A stretch of DNA of 7,070 nucleotides from Bacillota bacterium. Its GTDB lineage: Bacteria > Bacillota > Clostridia > UBA1381. This document shows positions 1 to 5,693 of this stretch, one piece after another (the first letter of the stretch is position 1; the number at the start of each line of letters is the position of its first letter). The stretch covers positions 1-7,070 of the forward strand of contig JAJPXA010000167.1 of the NCBI GenBank assembly GCA_021205715.1, written 5' to 3'. The translations under genes were made by a program, and so were the position numbers. The notes beneath the pieces were generated by a model. It was not told the origin of the DNA, did no database searches, and saw nothing but the letters and a program-made list of their open reading frames with translations.

Positions 1-39
1 TTTTTTGAAAAATTTTTTGATGAAAATTTTTTTAATCTG

Positions 40-68
40 TTGTAAAATACGCGCGGATGTGGTAGAAT
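40..68 (+). promoter_or_regulatory. Sigma-A promoter of the CrtO-like gene
   Basis: The sequence shows TTGTAA at 40-45, a 17-base spacer and TAGAAT at 63-68. Each hexamer differs from the consensus at two positions or fewer and the spacing is ideal. Positions 1-35 are runs of A and T (AAAATTTTTTT just upstream of the -35), which could act as an UP element for the RNA polymerase alpha subunit. The predicted start near 75 leaves a leader of about 47 bases before the GTG codon at 122. This is read from the sequence; no transcription start is known. Confidence 0.65.
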
Positions 69-121
69 AATATTATATGATATTGTGACACGAAGTGTTT
101 TGTTGAAGGAAGAGTGATTTT

Positions 122-652
122 GTGCGCGTGATTTTATGTCGTATTTTGGGGAACGCGGTATATGCCGCAATTTGCTCTGTCGCGGTGTTTTGCGCGGGAC
201 TTTTTGTGCCGAGGAGCCGCGTCAACCCGAACATCTTTTGGTTCTCCGAAAAGAAGTGGGAAAAAGGCTGTAAAATATATAATAAGACAGGTGTTTCAAG
301 GTGGAAGAACTCACTTCCGGATATGAGCAAATACGTGAACCGCTTGCTTCTTAAGCGGCTTTCCGGCGGTGAAACGGCGGGCGATATTTACGCGCTTATT
401 ATTGAAACCTGCGTTGCGGAAGCGGCGCATTTTTGTCTTATTCTCTTGTCGGCGGGAATGGTGTTCAACAGATGCGATTTGACGAATGTTTTATGCGCGC
501 TTTTTTACGCGGCGGGGAATGTTCCTTATGTGATTATACAGCGCTACAACCGTCCGCGGCTCAGAAAAATGTACGATAGAATTACGCGGCGCTCGAGCGG
601 CTCGTTTGACGCGGATTCCGCGAATGCGGCGCGGGAGCTTTGCGGCCGTTGA
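122..652 (+). CDS. CrtO-like membrane acyltransferase (glycosyl-4,4'-diaponeurosporenoate acyltransferase family)
   Basis: This 176-residue protein starts at GTG 122, preceded by a GAAGGAAG ribosome site at 105-112; there is no nearby in-frame ATG. Seen: a hydrophobic N-terminal segment (about residues 8-30), a conserved block RWKNSLPD at 60-67, an ETCVAEAAH block at 95-103, a hydrophobic stretch at 104-137, and NVPYVIIQRYNRPRLRK at 133-149. From memory, Staphylococcus aureus CrtO has the same order and a nearly identical NVPIIIVQRYNRPRL end, so the family call is strong. In S. aureus CrtO acylates the sugar of staphyloxanthin at the membrane. No carotenoid gene is visible here, so the substrate is unknown; many anaerobic Firmicutes carry such homologues without pigment genes. 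The basic tail (R148 onward) is probably cytoplasmic. It is transcribed alone from its own promoter, and the next gene has a separate promoter. Confidence 0.75.
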   Translation: MRVILCRILGNAVYAAICSVAVFCAGLFVPRSRVNPNIFWFSEKKWEKGCKIYNKTGVSRWKNSLPDMSKYVNRLLLKRLSGGETAGDIYALIIETCVAEAAHFCLILLSAGMVFNRCDLTNVLCALFYAAGNVPYVIIQRYNRPRLRKMYDRITRRSSGSFDADSANAARELCGR

Positions 653-690
653 GCAATTGTAAATTTTTATAAACAATACGCCTTTTTTGA

Positions 691-719
691 TTGAATAATT
701 GTAAAAAGTATGCTATAAT
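691..719 (+). promoter_or_regulatory. Strong sigma-A promoter of the sugar kinase gene
   Basis: TTGAAT at 691-696 and TATAAT at 714-719 are separated by 17 bases. TGC at 711-713 makes an extended -10. The predicted start is near 726, giving a leader of about 80 bases that contains the hairpin at 732-752. The perfect -10 and spacing suggest a high basal rate, so any regulation probably comes from a repressor or the leader. Confidence 0.8.
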
Positions 720-731
720 ATAGCAAATATG

Positions 732-752
732 GTTTTCGGCTGTGCCGAAAAC
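732..752 (+). promoter_or_regulatory. 5' UTR hairpin or operator-like palindrome before the kinase
   Basis: GTTTTCGGC (732-740) and GCCGAAAAC (744-752) are perfect 9-base inverted repeats around TGT. The element begins about six bases after the predicted transcription start. It is not followed by a U tract, so it is not a terminator. It could be a 5' stabilising stem-loop on the mRNA, or a DNA operator for a dimeric sugar repressor placed to block initiation. The sequence alone does not choose between these. Confidence 0.55.
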
Positions 753-790
753 GCGGACGGATGTCAGAACAGGATTGTAAAATAAGATTA

Positions 791-798
791 AAGGAGGG
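791..798 (+). promoter_or_regulatory. Ribosome binding site fixing the kinase start
   Basis: AAGGAGGG at 791-798 lies seven bases before ATG 806. An in-frame ATG at 761 has no comparable site and would add 15 residues not expected in the PfkB fold, so 806 is the chosen start. Confidence 0.9.
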
Positions 799-805
799 CG
801 AATTT

Positions 806-1834
806 ATGGATTTCATTAAAAAGGACGCGGATTTTGATTTGATTAGCTTCGGCGAGGTAATGCTGAGATTGTCGCCGCCGAACAAGGACAAGATTTCGCA
901 GAGCGAAACATTTGAGAAAAACTGCGGCGGCTCGGAGTTTAACGTCGCGAGCGGCGCGGCAAATCTCGGAATACGCGCGGCGGTCGTTACGAAGCTGCCG
1001 AAGAATAAGATGGGTCACTTTATCGCGCGGCGCATACGTTACGGCAATGTTTCGGACGATTACATAATTTGGGACGAGAGCGACCAAAAAAGGCTCGGTA
1101 TTTACTACTATGAAAGCGGAGTGTATCCGAGAAAGTCCGCGGTTGTGTACGATAGAGCGAACTCGTCGGTGTGCACCCTGAAGCTCTCGGAGATAAACGA
1201 CGAAATTTACGACAAGACAAGAGTGTTCCATATAAGCTCGATTTCTCTCGCGTTAAACGACGTTTTAAAAGAAACGGCTTTGGCAATGATTAAAAGAATG
1301 AAGGAGCACGGCGTCGCGATAAGCTTCGACGTGAATTACCGCGCGTCGCTTTGGAGCGAGGAGGAAGCGCGCAAGGTTATAAAGAGCATTTTGCCGCTTG
1401 TCGATATCCTCTTTGTTTCGGAGGAAACGTCAAGACGTATGATGCAGAAGACCGGCACGCTTGATGAGATTATGAAAAGCTATTCCGACGAGTACGGCTG
1501 TAAGATTGTAGCGACAACGCGGCGCGAAGTCGTAAGTCCGACAAAGCATAATTTCGGCTCGCGCGTGTATTACGACGGCAAGTTTTACGAGGAGCCTATT
1601 TACGAAAATATCGAGGTTATCGACCGTGTGGGAAGCGGCGACGCGTATGTCGCGGGCGTTTTGTACGGAATTTTGTCCGGCGGCTCGATAGAGGACGCTA
1701 TGTCCTACGGCAACGCTTTAAGCGCCATAAAGAACACCGTGTCGGGCGATATGTCCGTAAGCTCTATGGAAGAGGTTCAGGCGGTAATGAAATCGCACAA
1801 GGCTACCGGACATCAGGATGAGATGGTAAGATAA
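806..1834 (+). CDS. kdgK: PfkB-family sugar kinase, probably 2-keto-3-deoxygluconate kinase
   Basis: This 342-residue cytoplasmic kinase would phosphorylate 2-keto-3-deoxy-D-gluconate to KDPG with ATP, the step before KDPG aldolase in uronate and pectin breakdown. Seen: the first strand FDLISFGEVMLRLSP (10-24), the substrate-side glycine block GGSEFNVA (41-48), FDVNYRASLW (174-183), which is typical of KDG-kinase-like members, and the PfkB C-terminal signature DRVGSGDAY (273-281) with D279 as the expected catalytic base. S277 replaces the usual alanine of the GAGD anion hole, a mild change. Length fits the family. It has its own strong promoter and leader hairpin. The M50 protease gene starts 82 bases later with no terminator seen between, so co-transcription is possible. 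Family membership is near certain; KDG as substrate is inferred, and related PfkB kinases act on other sugar acids or ketoses. Confidence 0.85.
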   Translation: MDFIKKDADFDLISFGEVMLRLSPPNKDKISQSETFEKNCGGSEFNVASGAANLGIRAAVVTKLPKNKMGHFIARRIRYGNVSDDYIIWDESDQKRLGIYYYESGVYPRKSAVVYDRANSSVCTLKLSEINDEIYDKTRVFHISSISLALNDVLKETALAMIKRMKEHGVAISFDVNYRASLWSEEEARKVIKSILPLVDILFVSEETSRRMMQKTGTLDEIMKSYSDEYGCKIVATTRREVVSPTKHNFGSRVYYDGKFYEEPIYENIEVIDRVGSGDAYVAGVLYGILSGGSIEDAMSYGNALSAIKNTVSGDMSVSSMEEVQAVMKSHKATGHQDEMVR

Positions 1835-1916
1835 CGCGAAAAATAACCCGTACCGAGTTGCGGCATCAATAGGAGCTTGAGGCATAGCGCGCGGGATAAT
1901 AAAACGAGGACGTGTA

Positions 1917-2570
1917 ATGATTAGTAAGGCATATTTGATACAAAAGCTGATAAGCATACCGCTTATACTTATAGCGCTTACGGGGCACGAGCTTGCGCAC
2001 GGGCTTATGTCGTACAAGCTCGGCGACCCGACGCCAAAGGCGGAGGGCAGGCTTACATTGAATCCGTTTAAGCATTTGGATTTGGTGGGCACGATTTTGA
2101 TGCTTGTCGCGGGATTCGGCTGGGCGAAGCCGGTGATGATAAATCCGCAGTATTACAAGAACAGAAAGGTCGGAACGGCGCTTACCGCCCTCGCGGGGCC
2201 GCTTGCGAATTTTATTATGGCGTTTTTGGCGATAGCGCTTTACGCCGTTTTCGCGCGCGTATGTATTGCGATAGGCTTCTACAATTACAGCGTGATAAGC
2301 GCTGTTTACAGTATCGCGGTGCTTTTCGCAAGCTATAATTTGAGCCTTATGCTGTTTAATTTGATACCCATACCGCCGCTCGACGGCTCGAAGGTATTGG
2401 GCGCGGCGCTGCCGAACAGGACGTATTATAAGATGCTCCAATATGAGAGATATTACTCGGCGGTGCTTATAATATTGGTGTTTGTTTTGCTGCGCTTCGG
2501 GGTGTTCGACAACTTTATTTACGGAGGTATAGAGCTTATATTAAACGCTATAATAAAGCTTTTTGCATAG
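1917..2570 (+). CDS. Site-2 protease family intramembrane zinc metalloprotease (peptidase M50)
   Basis: This 217-residue polytopic membrane protein is the first gene of the packed five-gene run. Seen: a first hydrophobic helix carrying the zinc motif HELAHG (H24, E25, H28), a conserved GWAKPV segment (68-73), a TALAGPLANF segment (90-99), several hydrophobic helices between 100 and 147, and the second metal motif NLIPIPPLDG (148-157), where D156 is the third zinc ligand. All expected catalytic residues are present. The length fits the compact YwhC-like group, which lacks PDZ domains. Family members cut membrane-anchored substrates within the bilayer; SpoIVFB, a distant relative, activates pro-sigma-K, but nothing here proves a sporulation substrate. 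The start at ATG 1917 has a modest CGAGGA site at 1905-1910. Its stop is one base before the scpA start, indicating translational coupling. Confidence 0.93.
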   Translation: MISKAYLIQKLISIPLILIALTGHELAHGLMSYKLGDPTPKAEGRLTLNPFKHLDLVGTILMLVAGFGWAKPVMINPQYYKNRKVGTALTALAGPLANFIMAFLAIALYAVFARVCIAIGFYNYSVISAVYSIAVLFASYNLSLMLFNLIPIPPLDGSKVLGAALPNRTYYKMLQYERYYSAVLIILVFVLLRFGVFDNFIYGGIELILNAIIKLFA

Positions 2571-2571
2571 A

Positions 2572-3339
2572 ATGGAAAAGATACTTTATAAGCTGGAGAG
2601 CTTTGAGGGACCGTTGGACTTGCTTCTGACGCTTATTCAAAAAAACAAGGGCAGCATTTGGGACATACCTATTGTCGAGATAACCGAGCAGTATTTGGAT
2701 GCGATAGAGGGCATCGAGGGATCGGGGCTTGACGACACGAGCGAGTTTTTGGTTATGGCGGCAAATTTGCTTTGGATAAAATCAAGAATGCTGCTGCCGA
2801 AAAACAATGACGACGACGAGGAGGAGGAAGACCCGCGCGAGGATTTGGCGCGCCGTCTTGCCGAATATAAGGCGTACAAGGACGCGTCGGAGGAGCTTAG
2901 GAAAACCGAGGGCGCGACGAAGGATATGGTGTTTCGCGGCGAGGAGCATATCAGCTTTCCGGTTCCGGAATATTCAAGGCACCACGAGGTGGATGAGCTG
3001 ATAGACGCGTTTAACAGTATTTTGGCGCGGCGCGAGCGTAACGCGAAGCCGGAAAAACGCGCGTTTTCGGGAATTGTCGGACGCGAAAAGGTTTCGGTTT
3101 ACGATATGTCGCTTAAAATCAAGAGCAGATTTAAGCGCGGAAGAAAGGTTGACTTTAAGACTCTCTTTGAGGCGGACGATTCGAAGCCTGTTATGATAGC
3201 GACGTTTTTGGCGCTTCTTGAGATGATAAAGGATAATGTCGTGAGCGTCGAATACGATTACGCCCGTGAGGATTTTGTGCTTACGGACACGGGTAAGGAG
3301 GTCGGCGCTTCCGCCTCGGATAACGATGATACGGAGTAA
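2572..3339 (+). CDS. scpA: Segregation and condensation protein A (kleisin of SMC-ScpAB)
   Basis: ScpA (255 residues) is the kleisin that bridges the two SMC heads and binds a ScpB dimer, helping to compact and segregate newly replicated origins. Seen: the N-terminal family hallmark FEGPLDLLL (11-19), the helical stretch FLVMAANLLWIKSRMLLP (59-76), an acidic linker DDDEEEED (80-87), and a C-terminal winged-helix region near KVDFKTLFE, followed by VIATFLALLE-type sequence. ATG 2572 is chosen because it aligns with the family N-terminus. An in-frame TTG at 2563 would add three residues. No Shine-Dalgarno is evident; with only one base between the protease stop and this ATG, translation probably depends on ribosomes finishing the upstream gene. 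scpB begins five bases after this stop, keeping the partners in a fixed ratio. Confidence 0.96.
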   Translation: MEKILYKLESFEGPLDLLLTLIQKNKGSIWDIPIVEITEQYLDAIEGIEGSGLDDTSEFLVMAANLLWIKSRMLLPKNNDDDEEEEDPREDLARRLAEYKAYKDASEELRKTEGATKDMVFRGEEHISFPVPEYSRHHEVDELIDAFNSILARRERNAKPEKRAFSGIVGREKVSVYDMSLKIKSRFKRGRKVDFKTLFEADDSKPVMIATFLALLEMIKDNVVSVEYDYAREDFVLTDTGKEVGASASDNDDTE

Positions 3340-3344
3340 GGGTA

Positions 3345-4007
3345 ATGGCGAATATTAAGTATGCGATAGAGGGGATTTTGTTCGCAGCAGGCGAGCCGGT
3401 AACGGCGGCGAAGCTCGCGGCGGTTCTTGATGTGGATATCGAAGCCGTGGATAAGGCGGCGGCGGAGCTTAAAAAGGAGTATGACGAGCAGGAGCGCGGA
3501 TTTAATATAATAGATATTAAAGAGGGTTATCAAATATGCTCGCGCCCGATGTATTATACATATATACAGGCGATACTCGGCGAGCAGAGAAATCAGCCGC
3601 TTTCAAACGCGGCTATGGAGGCGTTGGCGATAATCGCCTACAAGCAGCCGATAACGCGCTCTCAGATAGAGCGTATACGCGGCGTCAATTCGGACGGGTG
3701 CGTGAACAGGCTTTACGAGCGCTCGCTTATAGAGGAATGCGGGCGGCTTGACGCGCCGGGCAGACCGATTTTGTACAGAACCACGGATAATTTTCTGCGG
3801 TGCTTCGGACTACGCACGGCAAAGGATTTGCCGTATGTGGATTTGGAAAAATATATGGGTTCCGATCAGGGCGAGCAGCTGCAAATCGAGGGCTTGACGG
3901 AGGATGAAAAGTCCTTGGGCGCAGAATCCGCGAATGCGACAGAATCAGAAGAAACCGCGAATGTGACAGAATCCGCGAATGCGGCGAATGCGGAGGATGG
4001 GGAATAA
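3345..4007 (+). CDS. scpB: Segregation and condensation protein B
   Basis: ScpB (220 residues) dimerises and binds the middle of ScpA in the SMC condensin complex. Seen: an N-terminal winged helix starting IEGILFAAGEPV, then the second winged-helix core ALAIIAYKQPITRSQIERIR (93-112), and the GRPILYRTTDNFLRCFGL segment that marks the family. The start ATG 3345 follows GGAGTAAGGG at 3333-3342, which overlaps the scpA stop. The last 27 residues (194-220) are an unusual low-complexity tail made of repeated ES/ET-A-N-A/V units encoded by degenerate DNA repeats. Such a tail is variable between species and lies outside the structured domains. The stop codon overlaps the ribosome site of the next gene, so this is one transcript. 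Confidence 0.96.
   Translation: MANIKYAIEGILFAAGEPVTAAKLAAVLDVDIEAVDKAAAELKKEYDEQERGFNIIDIKEGYQICSRPMYYTYIQAILGEQRNQPLSNAAMEALAIIAYKQPITRSQIERIRGVNSDGCVNRLYERSLIEECGRLDAPGRPILYRTTDNFLRCFGLRTAKDLPYVDLEKYMGSDQGEQLQIEGLTEDEKSLGAESANATESEETANVTESANAANAEDGE
3922..3995 (+). repeat. Degenerate tandem repeats coding the ScpB C-terminal tail
   Basis: CAGAATCCGCGAATGCG occurs exactly at 3922-3938 and 3967-3983. A variant CCGCGAATGTGACAGAATC at 3955-3973 matches 3928-3946 with one change. Offsets are 27 and 18 bases, both multiples of nine, so the frame is kept and the protein gains repeated S/T-A-N-A/V units. This looks like replication slippage in a tolerant disordered tail. Confidence 0.7.
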
Positions 4008-4019
4008 GGAGGATGTATT

Positions 4020-4643
4020 ATGACAGCGTTGTGGATAATATTGGGAATTATAACGCTGATAATAATTCTGCTTTTAGTCCATATTAAGGTCAAAATCGCA
4101 TTTTCGTATAGCGAGGACGAAAACAATGCGGAGATAGAAATAAGATACCTGTTTTTCAGGCTGAAGCTCGCGCCGAAGAGCTGCGAAGAAAAAAAGCCGA
4201 AAAAACCGAGGAAGCCTAAAAAGGAAGAGGCGGAAAAAAAGCCGCGCGAAAAGGGTAAGCTGATTGAGGATTTCAAGTTTTTCGCGGAGATTTACGAGGA
4301 TTTAAAGGACTTGCTCGGCAAATTCCTTTCGTATTTCCTGACGCGGGCGCTGAGAATTTACTCGCTTAACATAAGCGCCGAGATTGGCTTTGAGGAAGCG
4401 ATGCAGACGGGTGTCGCGGTCGGCGCGGCAAACGCGGCGGTTTACGGCGTTGTGGCGTCGATAGAGCGGAATATGCGGCTTGAGGATTATAACGTAAATA
4501 TTTACGGCAATTTTGAAAGCAAATGTATAAAATTGGGAATAAATTGTATTCTCGGAACGAATATTATGCGCGTTCTGATACTGCTTTTTACGGTATTGGG
4601 CGGCGCGGTGAAAATATTATCAAAATGGAAAAGCCGCGATTGA
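4020..4643 (+). CDS. DUF2953 membrane protein (YtfI-like)
   Basis: This 207-residue protein has an N-terminal membrane helix (about residues 3-20) followed by an extracytoplasmic-type beta region and LFFRLKLAP (44-52). A strongly basic lysine/proline-rich stretch (about 58-82) follows, then a helical middle region, IGFEEAMQTGVAVGAANAAVYG, and a C-terminal hydrophobic segment (about 185-199) ending in a basic tail. That layout matches DUF2953, of which Bacillus subtilis YtfI, encoded beside ytfJ, is a member. The biochemical function is unknown; the constant pairing with GerW/YtfJ suggests a sporulation or germination role, possibly as its membrane partner. AAGGAGG at 4006-4012 overlaps the scpB stop and lies seven bases before ATG 4020, giving a clear start and tight coupling. 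Confidence 0.85.
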   Translation: MTALWIILGIITLIIILLLVHIKVKIAFSYSEDENNAEIEIRYLFFRLKLAPKSCEEKKPKKPRKPKKEEAEKKPREKGKLIEDFKFFAEIYEDLKDLLGKFLSYFLTRALRIYSLNISAEIGFEEAMQTGVAVGAANAAVYGVVASIERNMRLEDYNVNIYGNFESKCIKLGINCILGTNIMRVLILLFTVLGGAVKILSKWKSRD

Positions 4644-4671
4644 CGGTTTTGGTGATTAGGAGGACTTTAAA

Positions 4672-5097
4672 ATGGCAAATCCGGTAACAGAAATGCTTGA
4701 GAGCGCGATGAAAAATGTCAAGGGAATGGTGGATGTCAATTCCGTGATAGGAAAGGCGGTAAGGGTCGACACGGACACGGTCGTTATACCCATCGCGAAG
4801 GTTTCGTGCGCGTTCGGCGGCGGCGGCGCGGATATGGTGTCGAAGCATAAAAACGACGAGAAAAATTTTTCCGGCGGTATCGGCGGCGGAACGACGGTAA
4901 AGGCGGAGGCGTTTTTGGTGATTTCAAAAGGGAACGTCAGAATCGTGCCGGTCAACGTGAACGCTTCGTCTGTGGACAAGCTTATAGATTTGGTGCCGGA
5001 AATGGTCGATAAGGTAAGCGGATTGTTCGCGAAAAAGGATTCCGGCGCGCAGGATTCCGCCGAGGACGTCGGCGCAGATTACGAGGCGGAGCTTTAA
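4672..5097 (+). CDS. ytfJ: GerW/YtfJ family sporulation protein
   Basis: This 141-residue protein belongs to the GerW (YtfJ) family, found in the spores of Firmicutes and required for normal germination in Bacillus subtilis. Seen: an N-terminal helical segment (5-20), the family block TVVIPIAKVSCAFGGGGAD (36-54) and a second glycine cluster GGIGGG (68-73), then the beta-rich AEAFLVISKGNVRIVPV (78-94), and an acidic variable C-terminus. There is no signal peptide. AGGAGG at 4658-4663 lies eight bases before ATG 4672. It is the last gene of the operon, 28 bases after the DUF2953 gene. Its presence is the best evidence here for an endospore former, although some non-sporing Clostridia keep it. 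Confidence 0.93.
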   Translation: MANPVTEMLESAMKNVKGMVDVNSVIGKAVRVDTDTVVIPIAKVSCAFGGGGADMVSKHKNDEKNFSGGIGGGTTVKAEAFLVISKGNVRIVPVNVNASSVDKLIDLVPEMVDKVSGLFAKKDSGAQDSAEDVGADYEAEL

Positions 5098-5110
5098 ATT
5101 ATGAAAAAAG

Positions 5111-5141
5111 CCGTAAATTTATACGGATAAAAATTTTACGG
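5111..5141 (+). terminator. Weak AT-rich hairpin after ytfJ, possible terminator
   Basis: CCGTAAA (5111-5117) can pair with TTTACGG (5135-5141), or CCGTA with TACGG at 5122-5126. The stem is weak, the loop long or the stem short, and the following U run is interrupted by the next promoter. It may end the operon inefficiently; support is low. Confidence 0.25.
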
Positions 5142-5144
5142 ATA

Positions 5145-5173
5145 TTGAAAAAAGTTTTTATTTGTGCTATAAT
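5145..5173 (+). promoter_or_regulatory. Strong sigma-A promoter of the VOC-dehydrogenase pair
   Basis: TTGAAA at 5145-5150 and TATAAT at 5168-5173 are spaced by 17 bases, with TGC at 5165-5167 making an extended -10. The predicted start near 5180 leaves a leader of about 30 bases carrying the SD AGGAGGTGA at 5196-5204. This is one of the best promoters possible by sequence, suggesting high expression unless repressed. Confidence 0.85.
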
Positions 5174-5210
5174 GGATAAAATGGAAAATTTACCGAGGAG
5201 GTGAAATTTA

Positions 5211-5594
5211 ATGGGAATAGAGCATATCGGAGTCGTATCGCAGGACACGTTGCGGCTTAAAAACTGGTATCAGGAGATTTTCGGCGGCGAGGTCGTTTAC
5301 GATAACGGCAAGGGAACATACTTCCTCGCGTTTGAGGACAAGAGTATGATCGAATTCGTTTCGGCGACTGCGGACAAGCCGGAGGATGTCGAGAAATCGG
5401 CGGGCATACGTCATTTGGCTATGGCGGTATCGAGCGAGGAATTCGACAGAATCGTGCCGATTTTAAAATCGGACGAGAGAATCGAGGAAGTACACGACGT
5501 ATCGGAGAACGCGAAGGGTTTGAAAACCTATTGGTTCCGCGATATTGACGGTAACTTTGCGCATCTTATTTACAGACCGGAGCCGCTTGTATAA
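5211..5594 (+). CDS. VOC superfamily (glyoxalase/bleomycin-resistance fold) protein
   Basis: This 127-residue cytoplasmic protein has two beta-alpha-beta-beta-beta modules typical of the vicinal oxygen chelate fold: IEHIGVVSQD...GTYFLAFEDKSMIEFV (3-50) and IRHLAMAVSS...TYWFRDIDGNFAHLIYRPE (66-124). The expected metal-ligand positions hold H5, E48, H68 and H118. The last is normally glutamate in the DGNxxEL motif, so the site would be H/E/H/H. Superfamily members include isomerases, lyases, epimerases and dioxygenases; substrate cannot be named from the sequence. The near-perfect SD AGGAGGTGA lies six bases before ATG 5211. The dehydrogenase gene starts 99 bases after the stop with no terminator between, so the two probably form an operon, and this protein may act on a keto-sugar acid or a reactive aldehyde formed in the same pathway (inference). 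Confidence 0.85.
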   Translation: MGIEHIGVVSQDTLRLKNWYQEIFGGEVVYDNGKGTYFLAFEDKSMIEFVSATADKPEDVEKSAGIRHLAMAVSSEEFDRIVPILKSDERIEEVHDVSENAKGLKTYWFRDIDGNFAHLIYRPEPLV

Positions 5595-5639
5595 GGCTTT
5601 TCGGTGAGGCTCCCTCGGGGACGCTTCAAAAAAACGGAA

Positions 5640-5662
5640 AATAATAGGCGAAAGCCATTATT
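5640..5662 (+). other. Intercistronic hairpin with a GNRA loop
   Basis: AATAAT-A-GGC (5640-5649) pairs with GCC-ATTATT (5654-5662) around a GAAA tetraloop, with one bulged A. It lies between the VOC gene and the dehydrogenase SD and has no U tract after it. It could be an mRNA processing or stability element that sets the relative expression of the two genes. Confidence 0.4.
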
Positions 5663-5676
5663 AAATAAAATAAAAC

Positions 5677-5683
5677 AGGAGGT
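5677..5683 (+). promoter_or_regulatory. Ribosome binding site fixing the dehydrogenase start
   Basis: AGGAGGT at 5677-5683 is ten bases before ATG 5694. An in-frame ATG at 5604 would add 30 basic residues unlike the family and has no such site, so it is rejected. Confidence 0.88.
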
Positions 5684-5693
5684 CTTTTTAGAA

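Noticed and set aside
73..330. Minus-strand 85-residue open frame over the promoter and start of the CrtO-like gene
   Set aside because: It is antisense to a gene with clear family motifs and has no family resemblance of its own.
653..690. Possible terminator after the CrtO-like gene (ATTGT/ACAAT followed by a T run)
   Set aside because: The stem is only five AT-rich pairs with a long loop, too weak to call.
761..805. Upstream in-frame ATG that would lengthen the sugar kinase by 15 residues
   Set aside because: It lacks a ribosome site, while AAGGAGGG is placed correctly for ATG 806, and the family N-terminus begins after 806.
2637..2879. Minus-strand open frame with serine runs inside scpA
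   Set aside because: The serine run is just the antisense of the acidic GAC/GAG codons of scpA.
3922..3995. CRISPR-like array in the scpB tail
   Set aside because: Repeats are short, in frame, without unique spacers, and lie inside a coding region.
5172..5204. Tiny open frame ending inside the VOC gene's SD, a possible leader peptide
   Set aside because: Its first ATG overlaps the -10 box and the second is at the predicted transcript start; the codons show no attenuation pattern. Likely chance.
5604..5693. Upstream in-frame ATG that would add 30 residues to the dehydrogenase
   Set aside because: The added basic stretch is unlike the family, and AGGAGGT precedes ATG 5694.
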